A DNA stretch of 64,000 nucleotides from Aliarcobacter cryaerophilus (GTDB taxonomy: Bacteria; Campylobacterota; Campylobacteria; Campylobacterales; Arcobacteraceae), in NCBI RefSeq assembly GCF_014352935.1, contig NZ_CP060694.1, positions 1,922,001 to 1,986,000 on the forward strand, written 5' to 3'. The notes under the pieces were generated by a model, which saw nothing but the letters and a program-made list of their open reading frames with translations, was not told the DNA's origin and did no database searches. Within the stretch, counting starts at the first letter, position 1. Every line of letters begins with the position of its first letter. Of the stretch, positions 7,825 through 17,722 are shown piece by piece. The position numbers and the translations under genes are program-made.

Positions 7825-9036
7825 ATGTTTGATGAAATTGAATTTGAAAGAATGAAAAGACTTCCAAACTATGTATTTGCAGAAGTTAATGCTATTAAAA
7901 TGGAAGCAAGAAGAGCTGGTGTTGATGTTATAGATTTTTCTATGGGAAATCCAGATGGAGAGACTCCAAAACATATAGTTGATAAACTAAAAGATGCAGC
8001 TAGTAAGCCAAAAAACTATGGATATAGTGCTAGTATTGGAATTTATAAATTAAGACTTGCTATTTGTAATTGGTACAAAAGAAAATATAATGTAGATTTC
8101 TTAGACCCAGATAAACACGCTTGTGCAACAATGGGTTCAAAAGAGGGATATGTTCACCTTGTTCAAGCTATTGTAAATGTTGGAGATGTTGCTGTTGTTC
8201 CAGATCCTACTTATCCAATTCACTCATACGCATTTATGTTAAATGGTGCTGCAATTCATAAATTTGAGTTAGTATTTGATAGTGAGTTTAAAGTAGATGA
8301 AGAGTTGTTTTTTAAAAATCTTCAAAAAACAATTGATGAATCAATTCCAAAAGTAAAATATGTAGTTGTAAACTTCCCACACAATCCATCTTGTGCAACT
8401 GTAACTCCAGAGTTTTATACAAAACTTGTAGCTATGGCTAAAAAAGAGAGATTTTATATAATCTCTGATATTGCATACGCTGATATTACATTTGATGGAT
8501 ATAAAACTCCTTCAATTTTCCAAGCTGAAGGTGCTTTAGATGTTGCTGTTGAGTGCTTTACATTAAGTAAATCATACAATATGGCTGGATGGAGAGTTGG
8601 TTTTATTGTTGGAAATGAAAAACTTGTAGGTGCTTTAAAAAGAATAAAATCATGGCTTGATTATGGAATGTTTGCTCCAATTCAAATTGCTGCAACTGTT
8701 GCACTTGATGGTCCACAAGATTGTGTAGATGAGATAGTTTCAAAATATGAAAAAAGAAGAGATGTTATGCTTCAAGCATTTGCAGAAGCTGGTTGGGTTA
8801 TGGATAAACCAAATGCATCTATGTTTATTTGGGCAAAAATACCTGAAAAAGCTAGACATTTAGGAAGTTTAGAGTTCTCTAAACAACTTTTAAGAGAGGC
8901 TCAAGTTGCAGTTAGTCCTGGAATTGGTTTTGGACATTATGGTGACCAGTATGTAAGAATTGCTTTGATTGAAAATGAAAAAAGAATTAGACAAGCTGCA
9001 AAAAATATCAAAAGATATTTAAAAACATTAGAATAG
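7825..9036 (+). CDS. PLP-dependent class I/II aminotransferase (AlaC / DapL-like)
   Basis: Pyridoxal-phosphate aminotransferase, 403 aa. The fold-type I signature is clear: GNPDGETPKHIV near residue 42, NFPHNPSCAT for substrate binding, SDIAYADITFDG with the PLP-contacting Asp and Tyr, and SKSYNMAGWRVGF with the Schiff-base lysine. Sequence style resembles glutamate-pyruvate (AlaC) and LL-diaminopimelate aminotransferase-like enzymes. Because homoserine dehydrogenase follows 12 nt later, a role in aspartate-family or alanine metabolism is likely, but the exact substrate is not readable. Confidence 0.88.
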   Translation: MFDEIEFERMKRLPNYVFAEVNAIKMEARRAGVDVIDFSMGNPDGETPKHIVDKLKDAASKPKNYGYSASIGIYKLRLAICNWYKRKYNVDFLDPDKHACATMGSKEGYVHLVQAIVNVGDVAVVPDPTYPIHSYAFMLNGAAIHKFELVFDSEFKVDEELFFKNLQKTIDESIPKVKYVVVNFPHNPSCATVTPEFYTKLVAMAKKERFYIISDIAYADITFDGYKTPSIFQAEGALDVAVECFTLSKSYNMAGWRVGFIVGNEKLVGALKRIKSWLDYGMFAPIQIAATVALDGPQDCVDEIVSKYEKRRDVMLQAFAEAGWVMDKPNASMFIWAKIPEKARHLGSLEFSKQLLREAQVAVSPGIGFGHYGDQYVRIALIENEKRIRQAAKNIKRYLKTLE

Positions 9037-9048
9037 GAAAAAATAACC

Positions 9049-10311
9049 ATGCTTAAAGTTGGAATTATTGGAGTAGGAACAGTTGGAACAAGTGTTGTAA
9101 ATATTTTACGAGACAATAAAAATATTATAACTGCACGAGCTGGAGTTGAAATTGTTCCTACTATTGGAGTAGTTTCAAATTTGAATAAAAAAAGAGATGT
9201 GCAAATAGAGCTTACAGATGATGTTTCAAAAGTTTTAGAAGATGATAGCATTGATATAGTTGTTGAACTTATGGGTGGAATTGAAAAACCTTATGAGATA
9301 GTAAAAAGAGCTTTAGAAAATGGTAAGTCAGTGGTTACTGCTAATAAAGCACTACTAGCATATCATAGATATGAACTTCAAGAACTTGCTGGTGATTCAC
9401 CTTTTGAATTTGAAGCAGCAGTTGCTGGTGGAATTCCAATTATTAATGCTTTAAGAGATGGTTTGAGCGCAAATAATATAAAGTCTATTCAAGGGATTAT
9501 GAATGGAACTTGTAACTATATGCTTACTAAAATGATAGATGAAGGTATTGCGTATGATATTATCTTAAAAGAAGCTCAAGAGTTAGGTTATGCAGAAGCT
9601 GATCCTACTTTTGATGTTGGTGGATTTGATACTGCTCATAAACTTTTAATTTTGGGTTCAATTGCTTATGGAATTGATGTAAAACCAGAAGATATTTTAA
9701 TTGAAGGTATCCAAAATATCTCTAAAACAGATATAGAGTTTGCAAAAGAGTTTGAATATAATATAAAACTTCTAGGAATTGCAAAAAAAGTAGATAATCA
9801 AATAGAGCTTAGAGTTCACCCTGTTTTAATTCCTCAAGACAAGATGATAGCAAAAGTTGATGGTGTTATGAATGGAATCTCTGTAGTGGGAGATAAAGTT
9901 GGTGAAACTATGTTTTATGGAGCAGGTGCAGGTGGTGATGCAACAGCTAGCGCAGTTATTGCAAATATTATTGATATTGCAAGAAAAGGTAAAGGCTCAC
10001 CTATGCTTGGTTTTGAAAAACAAGTAGGGACAAAACCCACTTTAATGCCAAAAGATGAGATTAAAACAAAATATTATTTAAGACTTGAAGTTGCAGATAA
10101 AACAGGTACTTTAGCAAAGGTTGCAAAAGTTTTTGGAGATAATTCTATCTCAATAGAAAATATGATGCAAAAAGCAAAAAAAGATGAAAAAGCAAACCTA
10201 CTTTTAACAACTCACACTTGTGTTGAAAAAGATATTTTAAAAGCTATATATGAACTTGAACACTCTCAAGTAGTTCTTAAAAAACCTGCTATGATAAGAA
10301 TAGAAGATTAA
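9049..10311 (+). CDS. hom: homoserine dehydrogenase
   Basis: Reduces aspartate semialdehyde to homoserine, the branch point to threonine and methionine. The 420-aa enzyme has an N-terminal NAD(P) fold (IGVGTVGTSVVNIL), the catalytic segment GIPIINALRDG and NGTCNYMLTKM, and LGYAEADPTFDVGGFDTAHKL. A C-terminal ACT domain (about residues 345-420, YYLRLEVADKTGTLAKVAKVF) suggests feedback control by threonine. It ends the forward run, with a terminator hairpin overlapping its stop codon. Confidence 0.96.
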   Translation: MLKVGIIGVGTVGTSVVNILRDNKNIITARAGVEIVPTIGVVSNLNKKRDVQIELTDDVSKVLEDDSIDIVVELMGGIEKPYEIVKRALENGKSVVTANKALLAYHRYELQELAGDSPFEFEAAVAGGIPIINALRDGLSANNIKSIQGIMNGTCNYMLTKMIDEGIAYDIILKEAQELGYAEADPTFDVGGFDTAHKLLILGSIAYGIDVKPEDILIEGIQNISKTDIEFAKEFEYNIKLLGIAKKVDNQIELRVHPVLIPQDKMIAKVDGVMNGISVVGDKVGETMFYGAGAGGDATASAVIANIIDIARKGKGSPMLGFEKQVGTKPTLMPKDEIKTKYYLRLEVADKTGTLAKVAKVFGDNSISIENMMQKAKKDEKANLLLTTHTCVEKDILKAIYELEHSQVVLKKPAMIRIED

Positions 10312-10330
10312 ATTCTTCTACTCTTTTTTA
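10301..10330 (+). terminator. rho-independent terminator after hom
   Basis: A 7-bp stem TAGAAGA/TCTTCTA (10301-10307 and 10314-10320) with a 6-nt loop is followed by CTCTTTTTT. It overlaps the end of hom and lies between convergent genes, so it may also stop transcription from the minus strand. Confidence 0.6.
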
Positions 10331-11230
10331 AAAAAACTCATTTTTCAAATCTTGATTTTTTGAGTATATTTTATAAGTTATATTTTTATATGTAAACTCC
10401 AAATAGTTTGCATGAAGCCAAAGCCTACTTGAGCCTGTAACCTTAAATCTATCCTCTTTGCTTAGAGTTTTATTTAGATAATTTTCTGCATTTACATCAT
10501 CAACACCATAAATAGGGTCTCCTAAAATTGTATGTCCAATTGAGTGAAGATGGACTCTTATTTGATGTTGCCTTCCTGTTAGTGGAATTGCTTCAATAAG
10601 TGTCAAATCTTTTTCTTTGTTATATTTTATTGGTTTTATAATTGTAATTGACTCTTTACCACCCTCTTCTTTTTGGCAAGTTTTCATTTTAACACCAATT
10701 AAAAGTCCCTCTTTATCAATATTTTTATCTATTTTTAACTCTTTATCTATTTTTCCACAAACAATTGCAAGATATGATTTATGGTATTTTTTCTCTTGAA
10801 ACATATCTTTTAGCTCTATTTCACTCTTTTTATTTTTTCCAACTATTACTAAACCACTTGTTTCAGCATCAATTCTATGAATTAAATTTGCATTTTCTCC
10901 AAAGTGATATCTTATTTCATCAAGTAAAGAGTAAGGAGTGTTTTTAGATATAGGATGAACCATAAGATGTGTTGGTTTATCAAAAATTGCAAAATCTTGA
11001 AATTCTAATAAAGGTTTTAATCCTCTACTAATTCCTTCAAAAACTCCAATAGAAATCTCATCACAATCAATGATTTCACTTGGATTAAAAGCACTCATAT
11101 CACTTCTAAAAACTCTTCCTTTGCCTATTAGTTTTTGTGCAATTTTAGGGCTATATCCTAAATCATCTTCAAGAAAAAATTGAATTTTTTTATCTTTGAT
11201 TGCTTTGAATTTTTTAAGTGTAAACGGCAA
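10328..11230 (-). CDS. RluA-family pseudouridine synthase
   Basis: RNA uridine isomerase of the RluA family, 300 aa. An N-terminal S4-like RNA-binding region (YSPKIAQKLIGKGRVF) is followed by the catalytic motif LIHRIDAETSGLVIVGK, where the Asp is the nucleophile, and by LTGRQHQIRVHLHSIGHTILGD. These fit RluC/RluD-type enzymes acting on 23S rRNA; the exact target uridine cannot be read. It is a single minus-strand gene between the hom terminator and the purB promoter region. Confidence 0.9.
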   Translation of the reverse strand: MPFTLKKFKAIKDKKIQFFLEDDLGYSPKIAQKLIGKGRVFRSDMSAFNPSEIIDCDEISIGVFEGISRGLKPLLEFQDFAIFDKPTHLMVHPISKNTPYSLLDEIRYHFGENANLIHRIDAETSGLVIVGKNKKSEIELKDMFQEKKYHKSYLAIVCGKIDKELKIDKNIDKEGLLIGVKMKTCQKEEGGKESITIIKPIKYNKEKDLTLIEAIPLTGRQHQIRVHLHSIGHTILGDPIYGVDDVNAENYLNKTLSKEDRFKVTGSSRLWLHANYLEFTYKNITYKIYSKNQDLKNEFF

Positions 11231-11291
11231 AATTATCTTCCTATTTTAAGTTCATAATGGATACAATATCCCTTAATTTTTAACAAAATAA

Positions 11292-11297
11292 TATAAT
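11292..11297 (+). promoter_or_regulatory. -10 hexamer upstream of purB
   Basis: A TATAAT lies 35 nt before the purB start in the divergent gap between the pseudouridine synthase gene and purB. No clear -35 element is visible, as is common for promoters in this lineage. Confidence 0.45.
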
Positions 11298-11331
11298 AAA
11301 AAATATAGAAATACGATTAGAAGGGTAATTT

Positions 11332-12660
11332 ATGGTAGAAAGATACGCAAGAAAAGAGATGAGCTCAAAATGGACACAAGAAGCAAGATATGCAGCTTGG
11401 TTGGAAGTAGAAAAAGCAGCTGTAAAAGCTTGGAATAAATTAGGTCTTATACCAGATAGTGATTGTGAAAAAATAGTAAAAAATGCAAAATTTTCAGTTG
11501 AGAGAATTGAAGAGATAGAGGCTATTACTAAACACGATTTAATAGCATTTAATACAAGTGTAAGTGAGAGTTTAGGTGAAGAGTCAAGATGGTTTCACTA
11601 TGGAATGACATCTTCAGATGCCGTTGATACAGGTGTTGCTTTACAAATGAGAGACTCTTTACAAATTATAATTGATGATGTAAAAATGCTTATGGAATCA
11701 ATTAAAAAAAGAGCAAATGAACATAAATATACTCTTATGGTTGGAAGAAGCCACGGTATTCATGGAGAGCCAATAACTTTTGGTCTTACTTTAGCTGTTT
11801 GGTATGACGAAGTTAAAAGACATCTAAAAAACCTTGAAGAGACTATGGAGGTTATTGCAGTTGGTCAAATTTCTGGAGCTATGGGAAATTTTGCTCATGC
11901 ACCTTTAGAGCTTGAAGAGTATGCGATGGCTGAATTAGGACTTAAACCTGAACCTTGTTCTAATCAAGTAATTCATAGAGATAGATATGCAAGATTGGCT
12001 ACCTCTTTAGCACTTCTAGCTTCTAGTGTTGAAAAATTTGCGGTACAAGTTAGACATCTTCAAAGAACTGAAGTTTATGAAGCTGAGGAGTATTTTGCAG
12101 CTGGGCAAAAGGGAAGTTCTGCAATGCCACACAAAAGAAACCCTATTTTAACTGAAAATATAACTGGGCTTGCAAGAATAATTAGAGCATATGTAACTCC
12201 TGCTTTAGAAAATGTTGCTTTATGGCACGAAAGAGATATCTCTCACTCTTCAACAGAGAGATTCTGGTTACCAGATGCATTTATTACAACAGATTTTATG
12301 CTTCATAGAATGAATAGCGTTATTGCAAATCTTACAGTTATGCCTGAAAATATGATGAAAAATCTAAATTTAACTGGTGGACTTGTATTTTCTCAAAGAG
12401 TTTTACTAGAACTTCCACTTCAAGGAGTTAGTAGAGAAGATGCATATAAAATAGTACAAAGAAACGCTATGAAAGTTTGGCAAGAGATACAACAAGGAAA
12501 ACCAACTACAAATGAAAAAGGTGAGTCTTTATATCTTCAATATCTTCTAGCTGATGAGGAGTTAAGAAAATCTTTAAGCGAAGAGAAAATAAGAGAGTGT
12601 TTTAACTTTGATTATTACACTAAAAATGTAGATAAGATTTTTAATAGAGTTTTTAATTAA
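11332..12660 (+). CDS. purB: adenylosuccinate lyase
   Basis: Catalyses two fumarate-releasing steps of purine synthesis (SAICAR to AICAR, adenylosuccinate to AMP). The 442-aa sequence starts MVERYARKEMSSKW and contains the family signature GSSAMPHKRNPI near residue 262, plus TSSDAVDTG and the catalytic-histidine region GRSHGIHGEP. A good AAGGG ribosome site precedes the start. It is followed 13 nt later by nrdA, making a nucleotide-metabolism operon purB-nrdA-nrdB. Confidence 0.97.
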   Translation: MVERYARKEMSSKWTQEARYAAWLEVEKAAVKAWNKLGLIPDSDCEKIVKNAKFSVERIEEIEAITKHDLIAFNTSVSESLGEESRWFHYGMTSSDAVDTGVALQMRDSLQIIIDDVKMLMESIKKRANEHKYTLMVGRSHGIHGEPITFGLTLAVWYDEVKRHLKNLEETMEVIAVGQISGAMGNFAHAPLELEEYAMAELGLKPEPCSNQVIHRDRYARLATSLALLASSVEKFAVQVRHLQRTEVYEAEEYFAAGQKGSSAMPHKRNPILTENITGLARIIRAYVTPALENVALWHERDISHSSTERFWLPDAFITTDFMLHRMNSVIANLTVMPENMMKNLNLTGGLVFSQRVLLELPLQGVSREDAYKIVQRNAMKVWQEIQQGKPTTNEKGESLYLQYLLADEELRKSLSEEKIRECFNFDYYTKNVDKIFNRVFN

Positions 12661-12673
12661 TAGGGGATTTTAA

Positions 12674-15058
12674 ATGACAATAATGATTCAAAAAAGAAAT
12701 GGAAGAAAAGAGGTTTTGGATATTACAAAAATCCAAAAAATGACTATAGAAGCAACTGCAGGTCTTGAAGGAGTTAGTCAAAGTGAATTAGAACTAGACT
12801 CTCATATAAAATTTATTGATGGAATGAATTCAAGCGATATTCAAGATGCTTTGATAAAAACAGCTGTTGAAAAGATTGATATTGATGTTCCAAACTGGAC
12901 TTTTGTTGCTGCTAGACTTTTTTTATATGATTTATACCATAGAGTTGGAATTGCAACTTATGGAGTAAAAGGTGAAGCATATAGACACTTAAAAGAGTAC
13001 ATTAACTTTGGAATAGAAGCTGGAAGAATTATTCCAAATTTAGCAAATGGTTATGATTTAGATGATTTAAACTCATATATTGACCCAAGTAGAGACTTTT
13101 TATTTAACTATTTAGGAATTAAAACTCTATATGATAGATATTTAATTAAAAACTCTAAAGGTGAGCCAATAGAGTTACCACAACAAATGTTTATGGCAAT
13201 TGCTATGTTTTTAGCTCAAAACGAAGAGAAAAAACAAGAAAAAGCAAAAGAGTTTTATGATGTTATCTCTAAATTTGAAGTAATGCTTGCAACTCCAACA
13301 TTAAGTAATGCTAGAACAAATAGACATCAATTAAGCTCTTGTTATATTGGTTCAAGTCCTGATAATATTGAAGGTATCTTTGATGGTTACAAAGAGATGG
13401 CACTATTATCTAAATATGGTGGTGGAATTGGTTGGGATTGGAACCAAATAAGAAGTTTAGGTGGTTCTATTGATGGACATAAAAGTGCTGCTGGTGGAAC
13501 AGTTCCATTTTTAAAAATCACAAATGATATAGCAATTGCTGTTGATCAATTAGGTACAAGAAAAGGTGCAATTGCTGTATATCTTGAGCCTTGGCATATG
13601 GATATTATGGATTTTATTGATTTAAAGAAAAATAGTGGAGAAGAAAGAAGAAGAGCTCATGATCTATTTCCAGCACTTTGGATTAGTGATCTATTCATGG
13701 AAAGAGTTTTAGAGGATTCTCATTGGACACTATTTGATCCTGTTGAAGTAAAAGATTTAAGTGAATATTTTGGTGAAGAGTTTACTGCCAAATATATAGC
13801 TTATGAAAACAATGACAATATCACAAAAAATAGAATAAAAGCAAAAGATTTATGGAAAAAGATTTTAACTTCATATTTTGAAAGTGGAAGTCCATTTTTA
13901 TGTTTTAAAGATAGTGCAAATAAGGCAAATCCAAATCAACATGTAGGACACATAAGAAGTTCAAATCTTTGTACAGAGATTTTCCAAAATACAAACCCAA
14001 ATCACTATAAAATCAAAATAGAGTTTGAAGATGGTACTATCAAAACTTTTGAAGAGGAAGATTTAGTAATAGTTGATGGTGGAATTACAAAAAAAGCAAA
14101 TAAGGTAACTGCACTTGATAGTATAAATGGTAAAAAAATATTTATAGTTGAAAAACAAAAGATAGATGGAGATACTGCTGTTTGTAACCTTGCAAGTATA
14201 AATTTATCAAGAATCAATACAAGTGAAGATATAAAAAGAGTTGTACCAATAGCTGTAAATATGCTTGATAATGTAATTGATTTAAACTTCTATCCACTTA
14301 GAAAAGTAAAAGCAACTAACCTAAAATCAAGAGCAATAGGTCTTGGTGTTATGGGTGAAGCTGAGATGTTAGCAAATAATAAAATATCTTGGGGAAGCAA
14401 TGAACACTTTAAGAAAATAGATGAGATTATGGAGTATATTTCATATAATACTATTTTAGCAAGTTCAAATTTAGCAATAGAAAAAGGTTCTTACCCTACT
14501 TTTGATGGTTCAAATTGGAGCAAAGGTATTATGCCTCATGATCACACTCCACAAGCTGTAAACGCTATAGTAAATAAAGATTTATTTGATAACTCTTGTG
14601 ACTGGGATTTTTTAAGAGAAAAAGTAAAAAAAGATGGAATGAGAAATGGTTACCTAATGGCTATTGCTCCAACATCATCTATATCAATTTTAGTTGGAAC
14701 AACTCAAGCAATTGAGCCTGTTTATAAAAGAAAATGGTTTGAAGAGAACTTGAGTGGTTTAATTCCAGTAGTAGCCCCAAAATTAAGTCCAGATACTTGG
14801 TCTTTTTACACTCCTGCATTTGAAATAGATCAACTTCAAGTTGTAAAAGCAGCAGCAATAAGACAAAAATGGATTGACCAAGGACAAAGTACAAATATCT
14901 TTATGAGTTTAGATAAAGCAAGTGGAAAATATCTACATGAAATTTATACTTTAGCTTGGAAACTAGGTCTTAAATCAACATACTATTTAAGAAGTCAAAG
15001 TCCAGAAGCAAAAAATGATGTAGAAGATAGAAGTATGGAGTGTGCTGGTTGTCAATAA
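12674..15058 (+). CDS. nrdA: ribonucleoside-diphosphate reductase, alpha subunit (class Ia)
   Basis: Large catalytic subunit of aerobic ribonucleotide reductase, 794 aa. An N-terminal ATP-cone (about residues 4-90, MIQKRNGRKEVLDITKI) indicates allosteric activity control by ATP/dATP. Active-site blocks are seen as SSCYIGSSPDN, SNLCTEIFQNT and MAIAPTSSISILVGTTQ, and the C-terminus ends CAGCQ with the two redox cysteines. Between SNLCTEI and DTAVCNLASINLS there is an extra segment of roughly 58 residues compared with the E. coli enzyme (see findings). nrdB follows 31 nt later. Confidence 0.96.
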   Translation: MTIMIQKRNGRKEVLDITKIQKMTIEATAGLEGVSQSELELDSHIKFIDGMNSSDIQDALIKTAVEKIDIDVPNWTFVAARLFLYDLYHRVGIATYGVKGEAYRHLKEYINFGIEAGRIIPNLANGYDLDDLNSYIDPSRDFLFNYLGIKTLYDRYLIKNSKGEPIELPQQMFMAIAMFLAQNEEKKQEKAKEFYDVISKFEVMLATPTLSNARTNRHQLSSCYIGSSPDNIEGIFDGYKEMALLSKYGGGIGWDWNQIRSLGGSIDGHKSAAGGTVPFLKITNDIAIAVDQLGTRKGAIAVYLEPWHMDIMDFIDLKKNSGEERRRAHDLFPALWISDLFMERVLEDSHWTLFDPVEVKDLSEYFGEEFTAKYIAYENNDNITKNRIKAKDLWKKILTSYFESGSPFLCFKDSANKANPNQHVGHIRSSNLCTEIFQNTNPNHYKIKIEFEDGTIKTFEEEDLVIVDGGITKKANKVTALDSINGKKIFIVEKQKIDGDTAVCNLASINLSRINTSEDIKRVVPIAVNMLDNVIDLNFYPLRKVKATNLKSRAIGLGVMGEAEMLANNKISWGSNEHFKKIDEIMEYISYNTILASSNLAIEKGSYPTFDGSNWSKGIMPHDHTPQAVNAIVNKDLFDNSCDWDFLREKVKKDGMRNGYLMAIAPTSSISILVGTTQAIEPVYKRKWFEENLSGLIPVVAPKLSPDTWSFYTPAFEIDQLQVVKAAAIRQKWIDQGQSTNIFMSLDKASGKYLHEIYTLAWKLGLKSTYYLRSQSPEAKNDVEDRSMECAGCQ

Positions 15059-15089
15059 AGACACCATTTACATTTTTAAAGGAAAATAG

Positions 15090-16112
15090 ATGGAAAGAAA
15101 AATTATATACAACCCAAATTCAAAAGAGTCTTTAAACGATAGAAGAGTTTTTGGTGGAAATAGTGATGGAATGATTAACTTCACTAAAATGAAATATCAA
15201 TGGGCATTAAATCTTTGGGATACTATGGAAGCAAATACTTGGTTTCCTAGAGAAGTTCAAATGACACAGGATGCAAAAGATTATAAGTATCTGACACCAG
15301 CTGAAAAAAGAATGTATGATTTAGTATTAAGTCAATTGATTTTTATGGATAGTTTACAAACAAATAACCTAATGGATAATATAAACCCATATATAACTGC
15401 ACCTGAAATAAATGCTTGTCTAAGTAGACAATCTTACGAAGAGGCAAATCACAGTAAATCTTATGCTGTAATGGTTGAATCAATCTCGGATAATACAGAT
15501 TTAATCTATGATATGTGGAAAACAGATGCAAAATTAAAAGAGAAAAATACTTATATTGCAGAAGTTTATAAAAACTTATCTCAAGGTGAATTAACAGATG
15601 AAAAACTTCTTTTAGCGCTATTTGCTAATCAAATTCTTGAAGGTCTATACTTTTATGCAGGTTTTGCAGCTATTTATGCACTTGGTAAAAGTGGTAAAAT
15701 GCTTGGAAGTTCACAAATGATTAGATTTATTCAAAGAGATGAAGTTACACATCTTTTACTATTTCAAAATATGATAAATAGTGTTAGAAAGGAAAGGCCT
15801 GAACTATTTACTTCAGAACTTGAAGAGAAGGTAAGATCTATGTTTAGAAAAGCAGTTGAACTTGAAGCATCTTGGGGTTCTTACATAACACAAGGACAAA
15901 TTTTAGGATTTACAGATGCAATAATCACACAATATATACAATATTTAGCAGATAGAAGACTTGAAGCTGTTGGATATAAAGCAGAATACAGTGTAAAACA
16001 CCCTATTCCTTGGGTAGATGGATATGCAAGCTTTAATGACCAAAGAACAAACTTTTTTGAAGGAAATGTAGTAAACTACTCAAAAGGTAGTATAGATTTT
16101 GATGATTTCTAA
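15090..16112 (+). CDS. nrdB: ribonucleoside-diphosphate reductase, beta subunit (class Ia)
   Basis: Radical-generating small subunit, 340 aa. Iron ligands can be placed by eye at D87 (FMDSLQ), E118 and H121 (EEANHSKSY), a Glu in [11 protein letters not shown], and Glu/His in [10 protein letters not shown]. The radical tyrosine is Y125, four residues after H121 as in E. coli NrdB. So this is a standard tyrosyl-radical di-iron enzyme. It is in an operon with purB and nrdA, with AAGGAAAATAG before the start codon. Confidence 0.96.
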   Translation: MERKIIYNPNSKESLNDRRVFGGNSDGMINFTKMKYQWALNLWDTMEANTWFPREVQMTQDAKDYKYLTPAEKRMYDLVLSQLIFMDSLQTNNLMDNINPYITAPEINACLSRQSYEEANHSKSYAVMVESISDNTDLIYDMWKTDAKLKEKNTYIAEVYKNLSQGELTDEKLLLALFANQILEGLYFYAGFAAIYALGKSGKMLGSSQMIRFIQRDEVTHLLLFQNMINSVRKERPELFTSELEEKVRSMFRKAVELEASWGSYITQGQILGFTDAIITQYIQYLADRRLEAVGYKAEYSVKHPIPWVDGYASFNDQRTNFFEGNVVNYSKGSIDFDDF

Positions 16113-16139
16113 AATTTAGCACAAAAGATAGGGGCAAAA

Positions 16140-17129
16140 ATGTCAATTTTTATGAAGATTTTTATTTTAATGATTTTATTTATCTCTTTAAATATAGTTT
16201 CTATATATACTTTTAGTTACGAAGATTATTTTACAAATAAAAAAGAGGATATAGAACTAAAAGATAAAAATGGTATTTTCCAGTTTTTTGGTAAAGATTT
16301 CTTCAAAAAAGTTGGTTACAAACCATCTGAATTTGTAATTTCTAAAAACAACAATCTTTTATCTCTTGATGGTACATTTTCAAGCAATGAAGTTGCAAAA
16401 CAAGTTCTTGACTTTCTAAAAATAAATAGTATCCAAAATATTAAAATTGTCGAAAATAGTGAAGTTAGCAAAGATTTATTAAGAGAAATTTCAGAACTTA
16501 CTGAACTTTTAAAAGATAACTTTGAAAATGGTGCAAAATTAAGTTTTGATGGAAATATGTTAATCTTAGAAGGTGAGTTAAAAGATAATAGCCATAAAAA
16601 TTTAATAACAACTGTTATCTCAAAAATAGATAAATATGAGATACAAACAAATATTTATGAAAAAAAAGAGCATATAGTTGATGAAAATAAAGATAATGTT
16701 ACAAAAAATGAGAATTTTGAAGAAATAGATAAAAATAATGAACAAAAAGAGAAAATATTATCAAAAGATGATGTACAATCTCTTGTTAATAATATTTTTA
16801 TAACAGATAAAATTTCTTTTGAAAGACGAAGTGCAGAACCAACAGAAAAATCAAAAGTCCTTATAGAAAATCTTAGTAATATTTTAAAACAAAATCCTAA
16901 ATTTACTATAGAAGTTGGTGGTCACACAGATTCAAGAGGAAATAAAGAGCTAAATAAAAAGATATCTCAAGATAGAGCAAATAGAGTAAAAGAGATTTTA
17001 GAGAGCTTTGGTGTTGATAAAGATAGAATTAAAGCAGTTGGATATGGAAATGAAAGACCAATTGCACAAGATGATGAAAATGGATTGTCAGAAATAAACA
17101 GAAGAGTAGAATTTATTATAGGGGATTAA
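16140..17129 (+). CDS. OmpA-family peptidoglycan-binding protein
   Basis: 329-aa envelope protein. A hydrophobic N-terminal segment (residues 5-25) serves as anchor or signal. Two BON-like repeats follow (about 70-105 and 135-185, each with a LSLDGTF or LILEGEL strand), then a charged linker and a C-terminal OmpA domain (about 215-329) with TIEVGGHTDSRGN and RRVEFI. The OmpA domain normally binds diaminopimelate in peptidoglycan. The combination resembles ArfA-type proteins. It starts 27 nt after nrdB with AGGGG upstream and is probably cotranscribed with the next gene. Confidence 0.85.
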   Translation: MSIFMKIFILMILFISLNIVSIYTFSYEDYFTNKKEDIELKDKNGIFQFFGKDFFKKVGYKPSEFVISKNNNLLSLDGTFSSNEVAKQVLDFLKINSIQNIKIVENSEVSKDLLREISELTELLKDNFENGAKLSFDGNMLILEGELKDNSHKNLITTVISKIDKYEIQTNIYEKKEHIVDENKDNVTKNENFEEIDKNNEQKEKILSKDDVQSLVNNIFITDKISFERRSAEPTEKSKVLIENLSNILKQNPKFTIEVGGHTDSRGNKELNKKISQDRANRVKEILESFGVDKDRIKAVGYGNERPIAQDDENGLSEINRRVEFIIGD

Positions 17130-17133
17130 TAAT

Positions 17134-17634
17134 ATGCTAGTAGAGATTGCACAATATATTGTTATAAATTTATCAGTTGCATTTATTTTAGGTTTAATTC
17201 TTGGTTATGTTATTGGAAAAGGAAATAAAGAGAAATTTAACTCTATACAATGTAGTAAAAATAACGATGAAAACACTATTAAGAAAAACAAGTTTAAAAT
17301 AAATCCCATATTTAATAAAAGTGCTAGTTTAGATTTTAAGCCTATGATTTTAAGTTCATCAAATAAAAAAGATAATCTTAAAAAGATAAAAGGGATAGAT
17401 GAAGATATAGAAAATGAGTTATTTAAACTTGGAATTTATCATTTTGAACAAATATCAATTTGGTCTAGTAAAAATTCGGAGTGGATAGAAAACTTTTTAA
17501 ATCTTCCAAACTATGTACGAGCTAATCAATGGGTAGAGCAAGCAAAAATTCTAAAAACAGGAAGAGAGACAAGCTATAGCCAAAAGCTTTTAGATGAAGA
17601 AAATGAAGATAATATCGATTTAACTACAAAATAG
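17134..17634 (+). CDS. membrane protein with helix-hairpin-helix-like C-terminal domain
   Basis: 166-aa protein with one transmembrane helix (about residues 10-28, LSVAFILGLILGYVIGKG), a basic linker, and a C-terminal domain (about 85-150: DNLKKIKGIDEDIENELFKL, then GIYHFEQISIWS and ANQWVEQAKIL). This last part matches the small helix-hairpin-helix module often attached to respiratory or envelope proteins in proteobacteria; its role is unclear. It lies 4 nt after the OmpA gene, so the two probably act together at the cell envelope. Confidence 0.75.
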   Translation: MLVEIAQYIVINLSVAFILGLILGYVIGKGNKEKFNSIQCSKNNDENTIKKNKFKINPIFNKSASLDFKPMILSSSNKKDNLKKIKGIDEDIENELFKLGIYHFEQISIWSSKNSEWIENFLNLPNYVRANQWVEQAKILKTGRETSYSQKLLDEENEDNIDLTTK

Positions 17635-17661
17635 TAAATTCAAAAATCTTCTTAAAAAATA

Positions 17662-17691
17662 TCACACTTCATCACTCTTTTAAAATATAAT
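17662..17691 (+). promoter_or_regulatory. direct-repeat box and -10, TonB-receptor operon promoter
   Basis: TCACACT (17662-17668), TCA, then a degenerate second copy TCACTCT (17672-17678). Exactly 7 nt later comes TATAAT (17686-17691). The same box at the same spacing occurs at 22358 and 22824. A 10-bp repeat period overlapping the -35 position is typical of activator sites for OmpR/PhoB-type regulators, such as the one encoded at 21637. Confidence 0.65.
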
Positions 17692-17722
17692 ATTAAAAAA
17701 TCATTATTTAGGTGAATAAAAA

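Noticed and set aside
13985-14170. Intein in NrdA
   Set aside because: The segment is only about 58 residues and lacks splice-junction residues and the Hint blocks; it is more simply an insertion.
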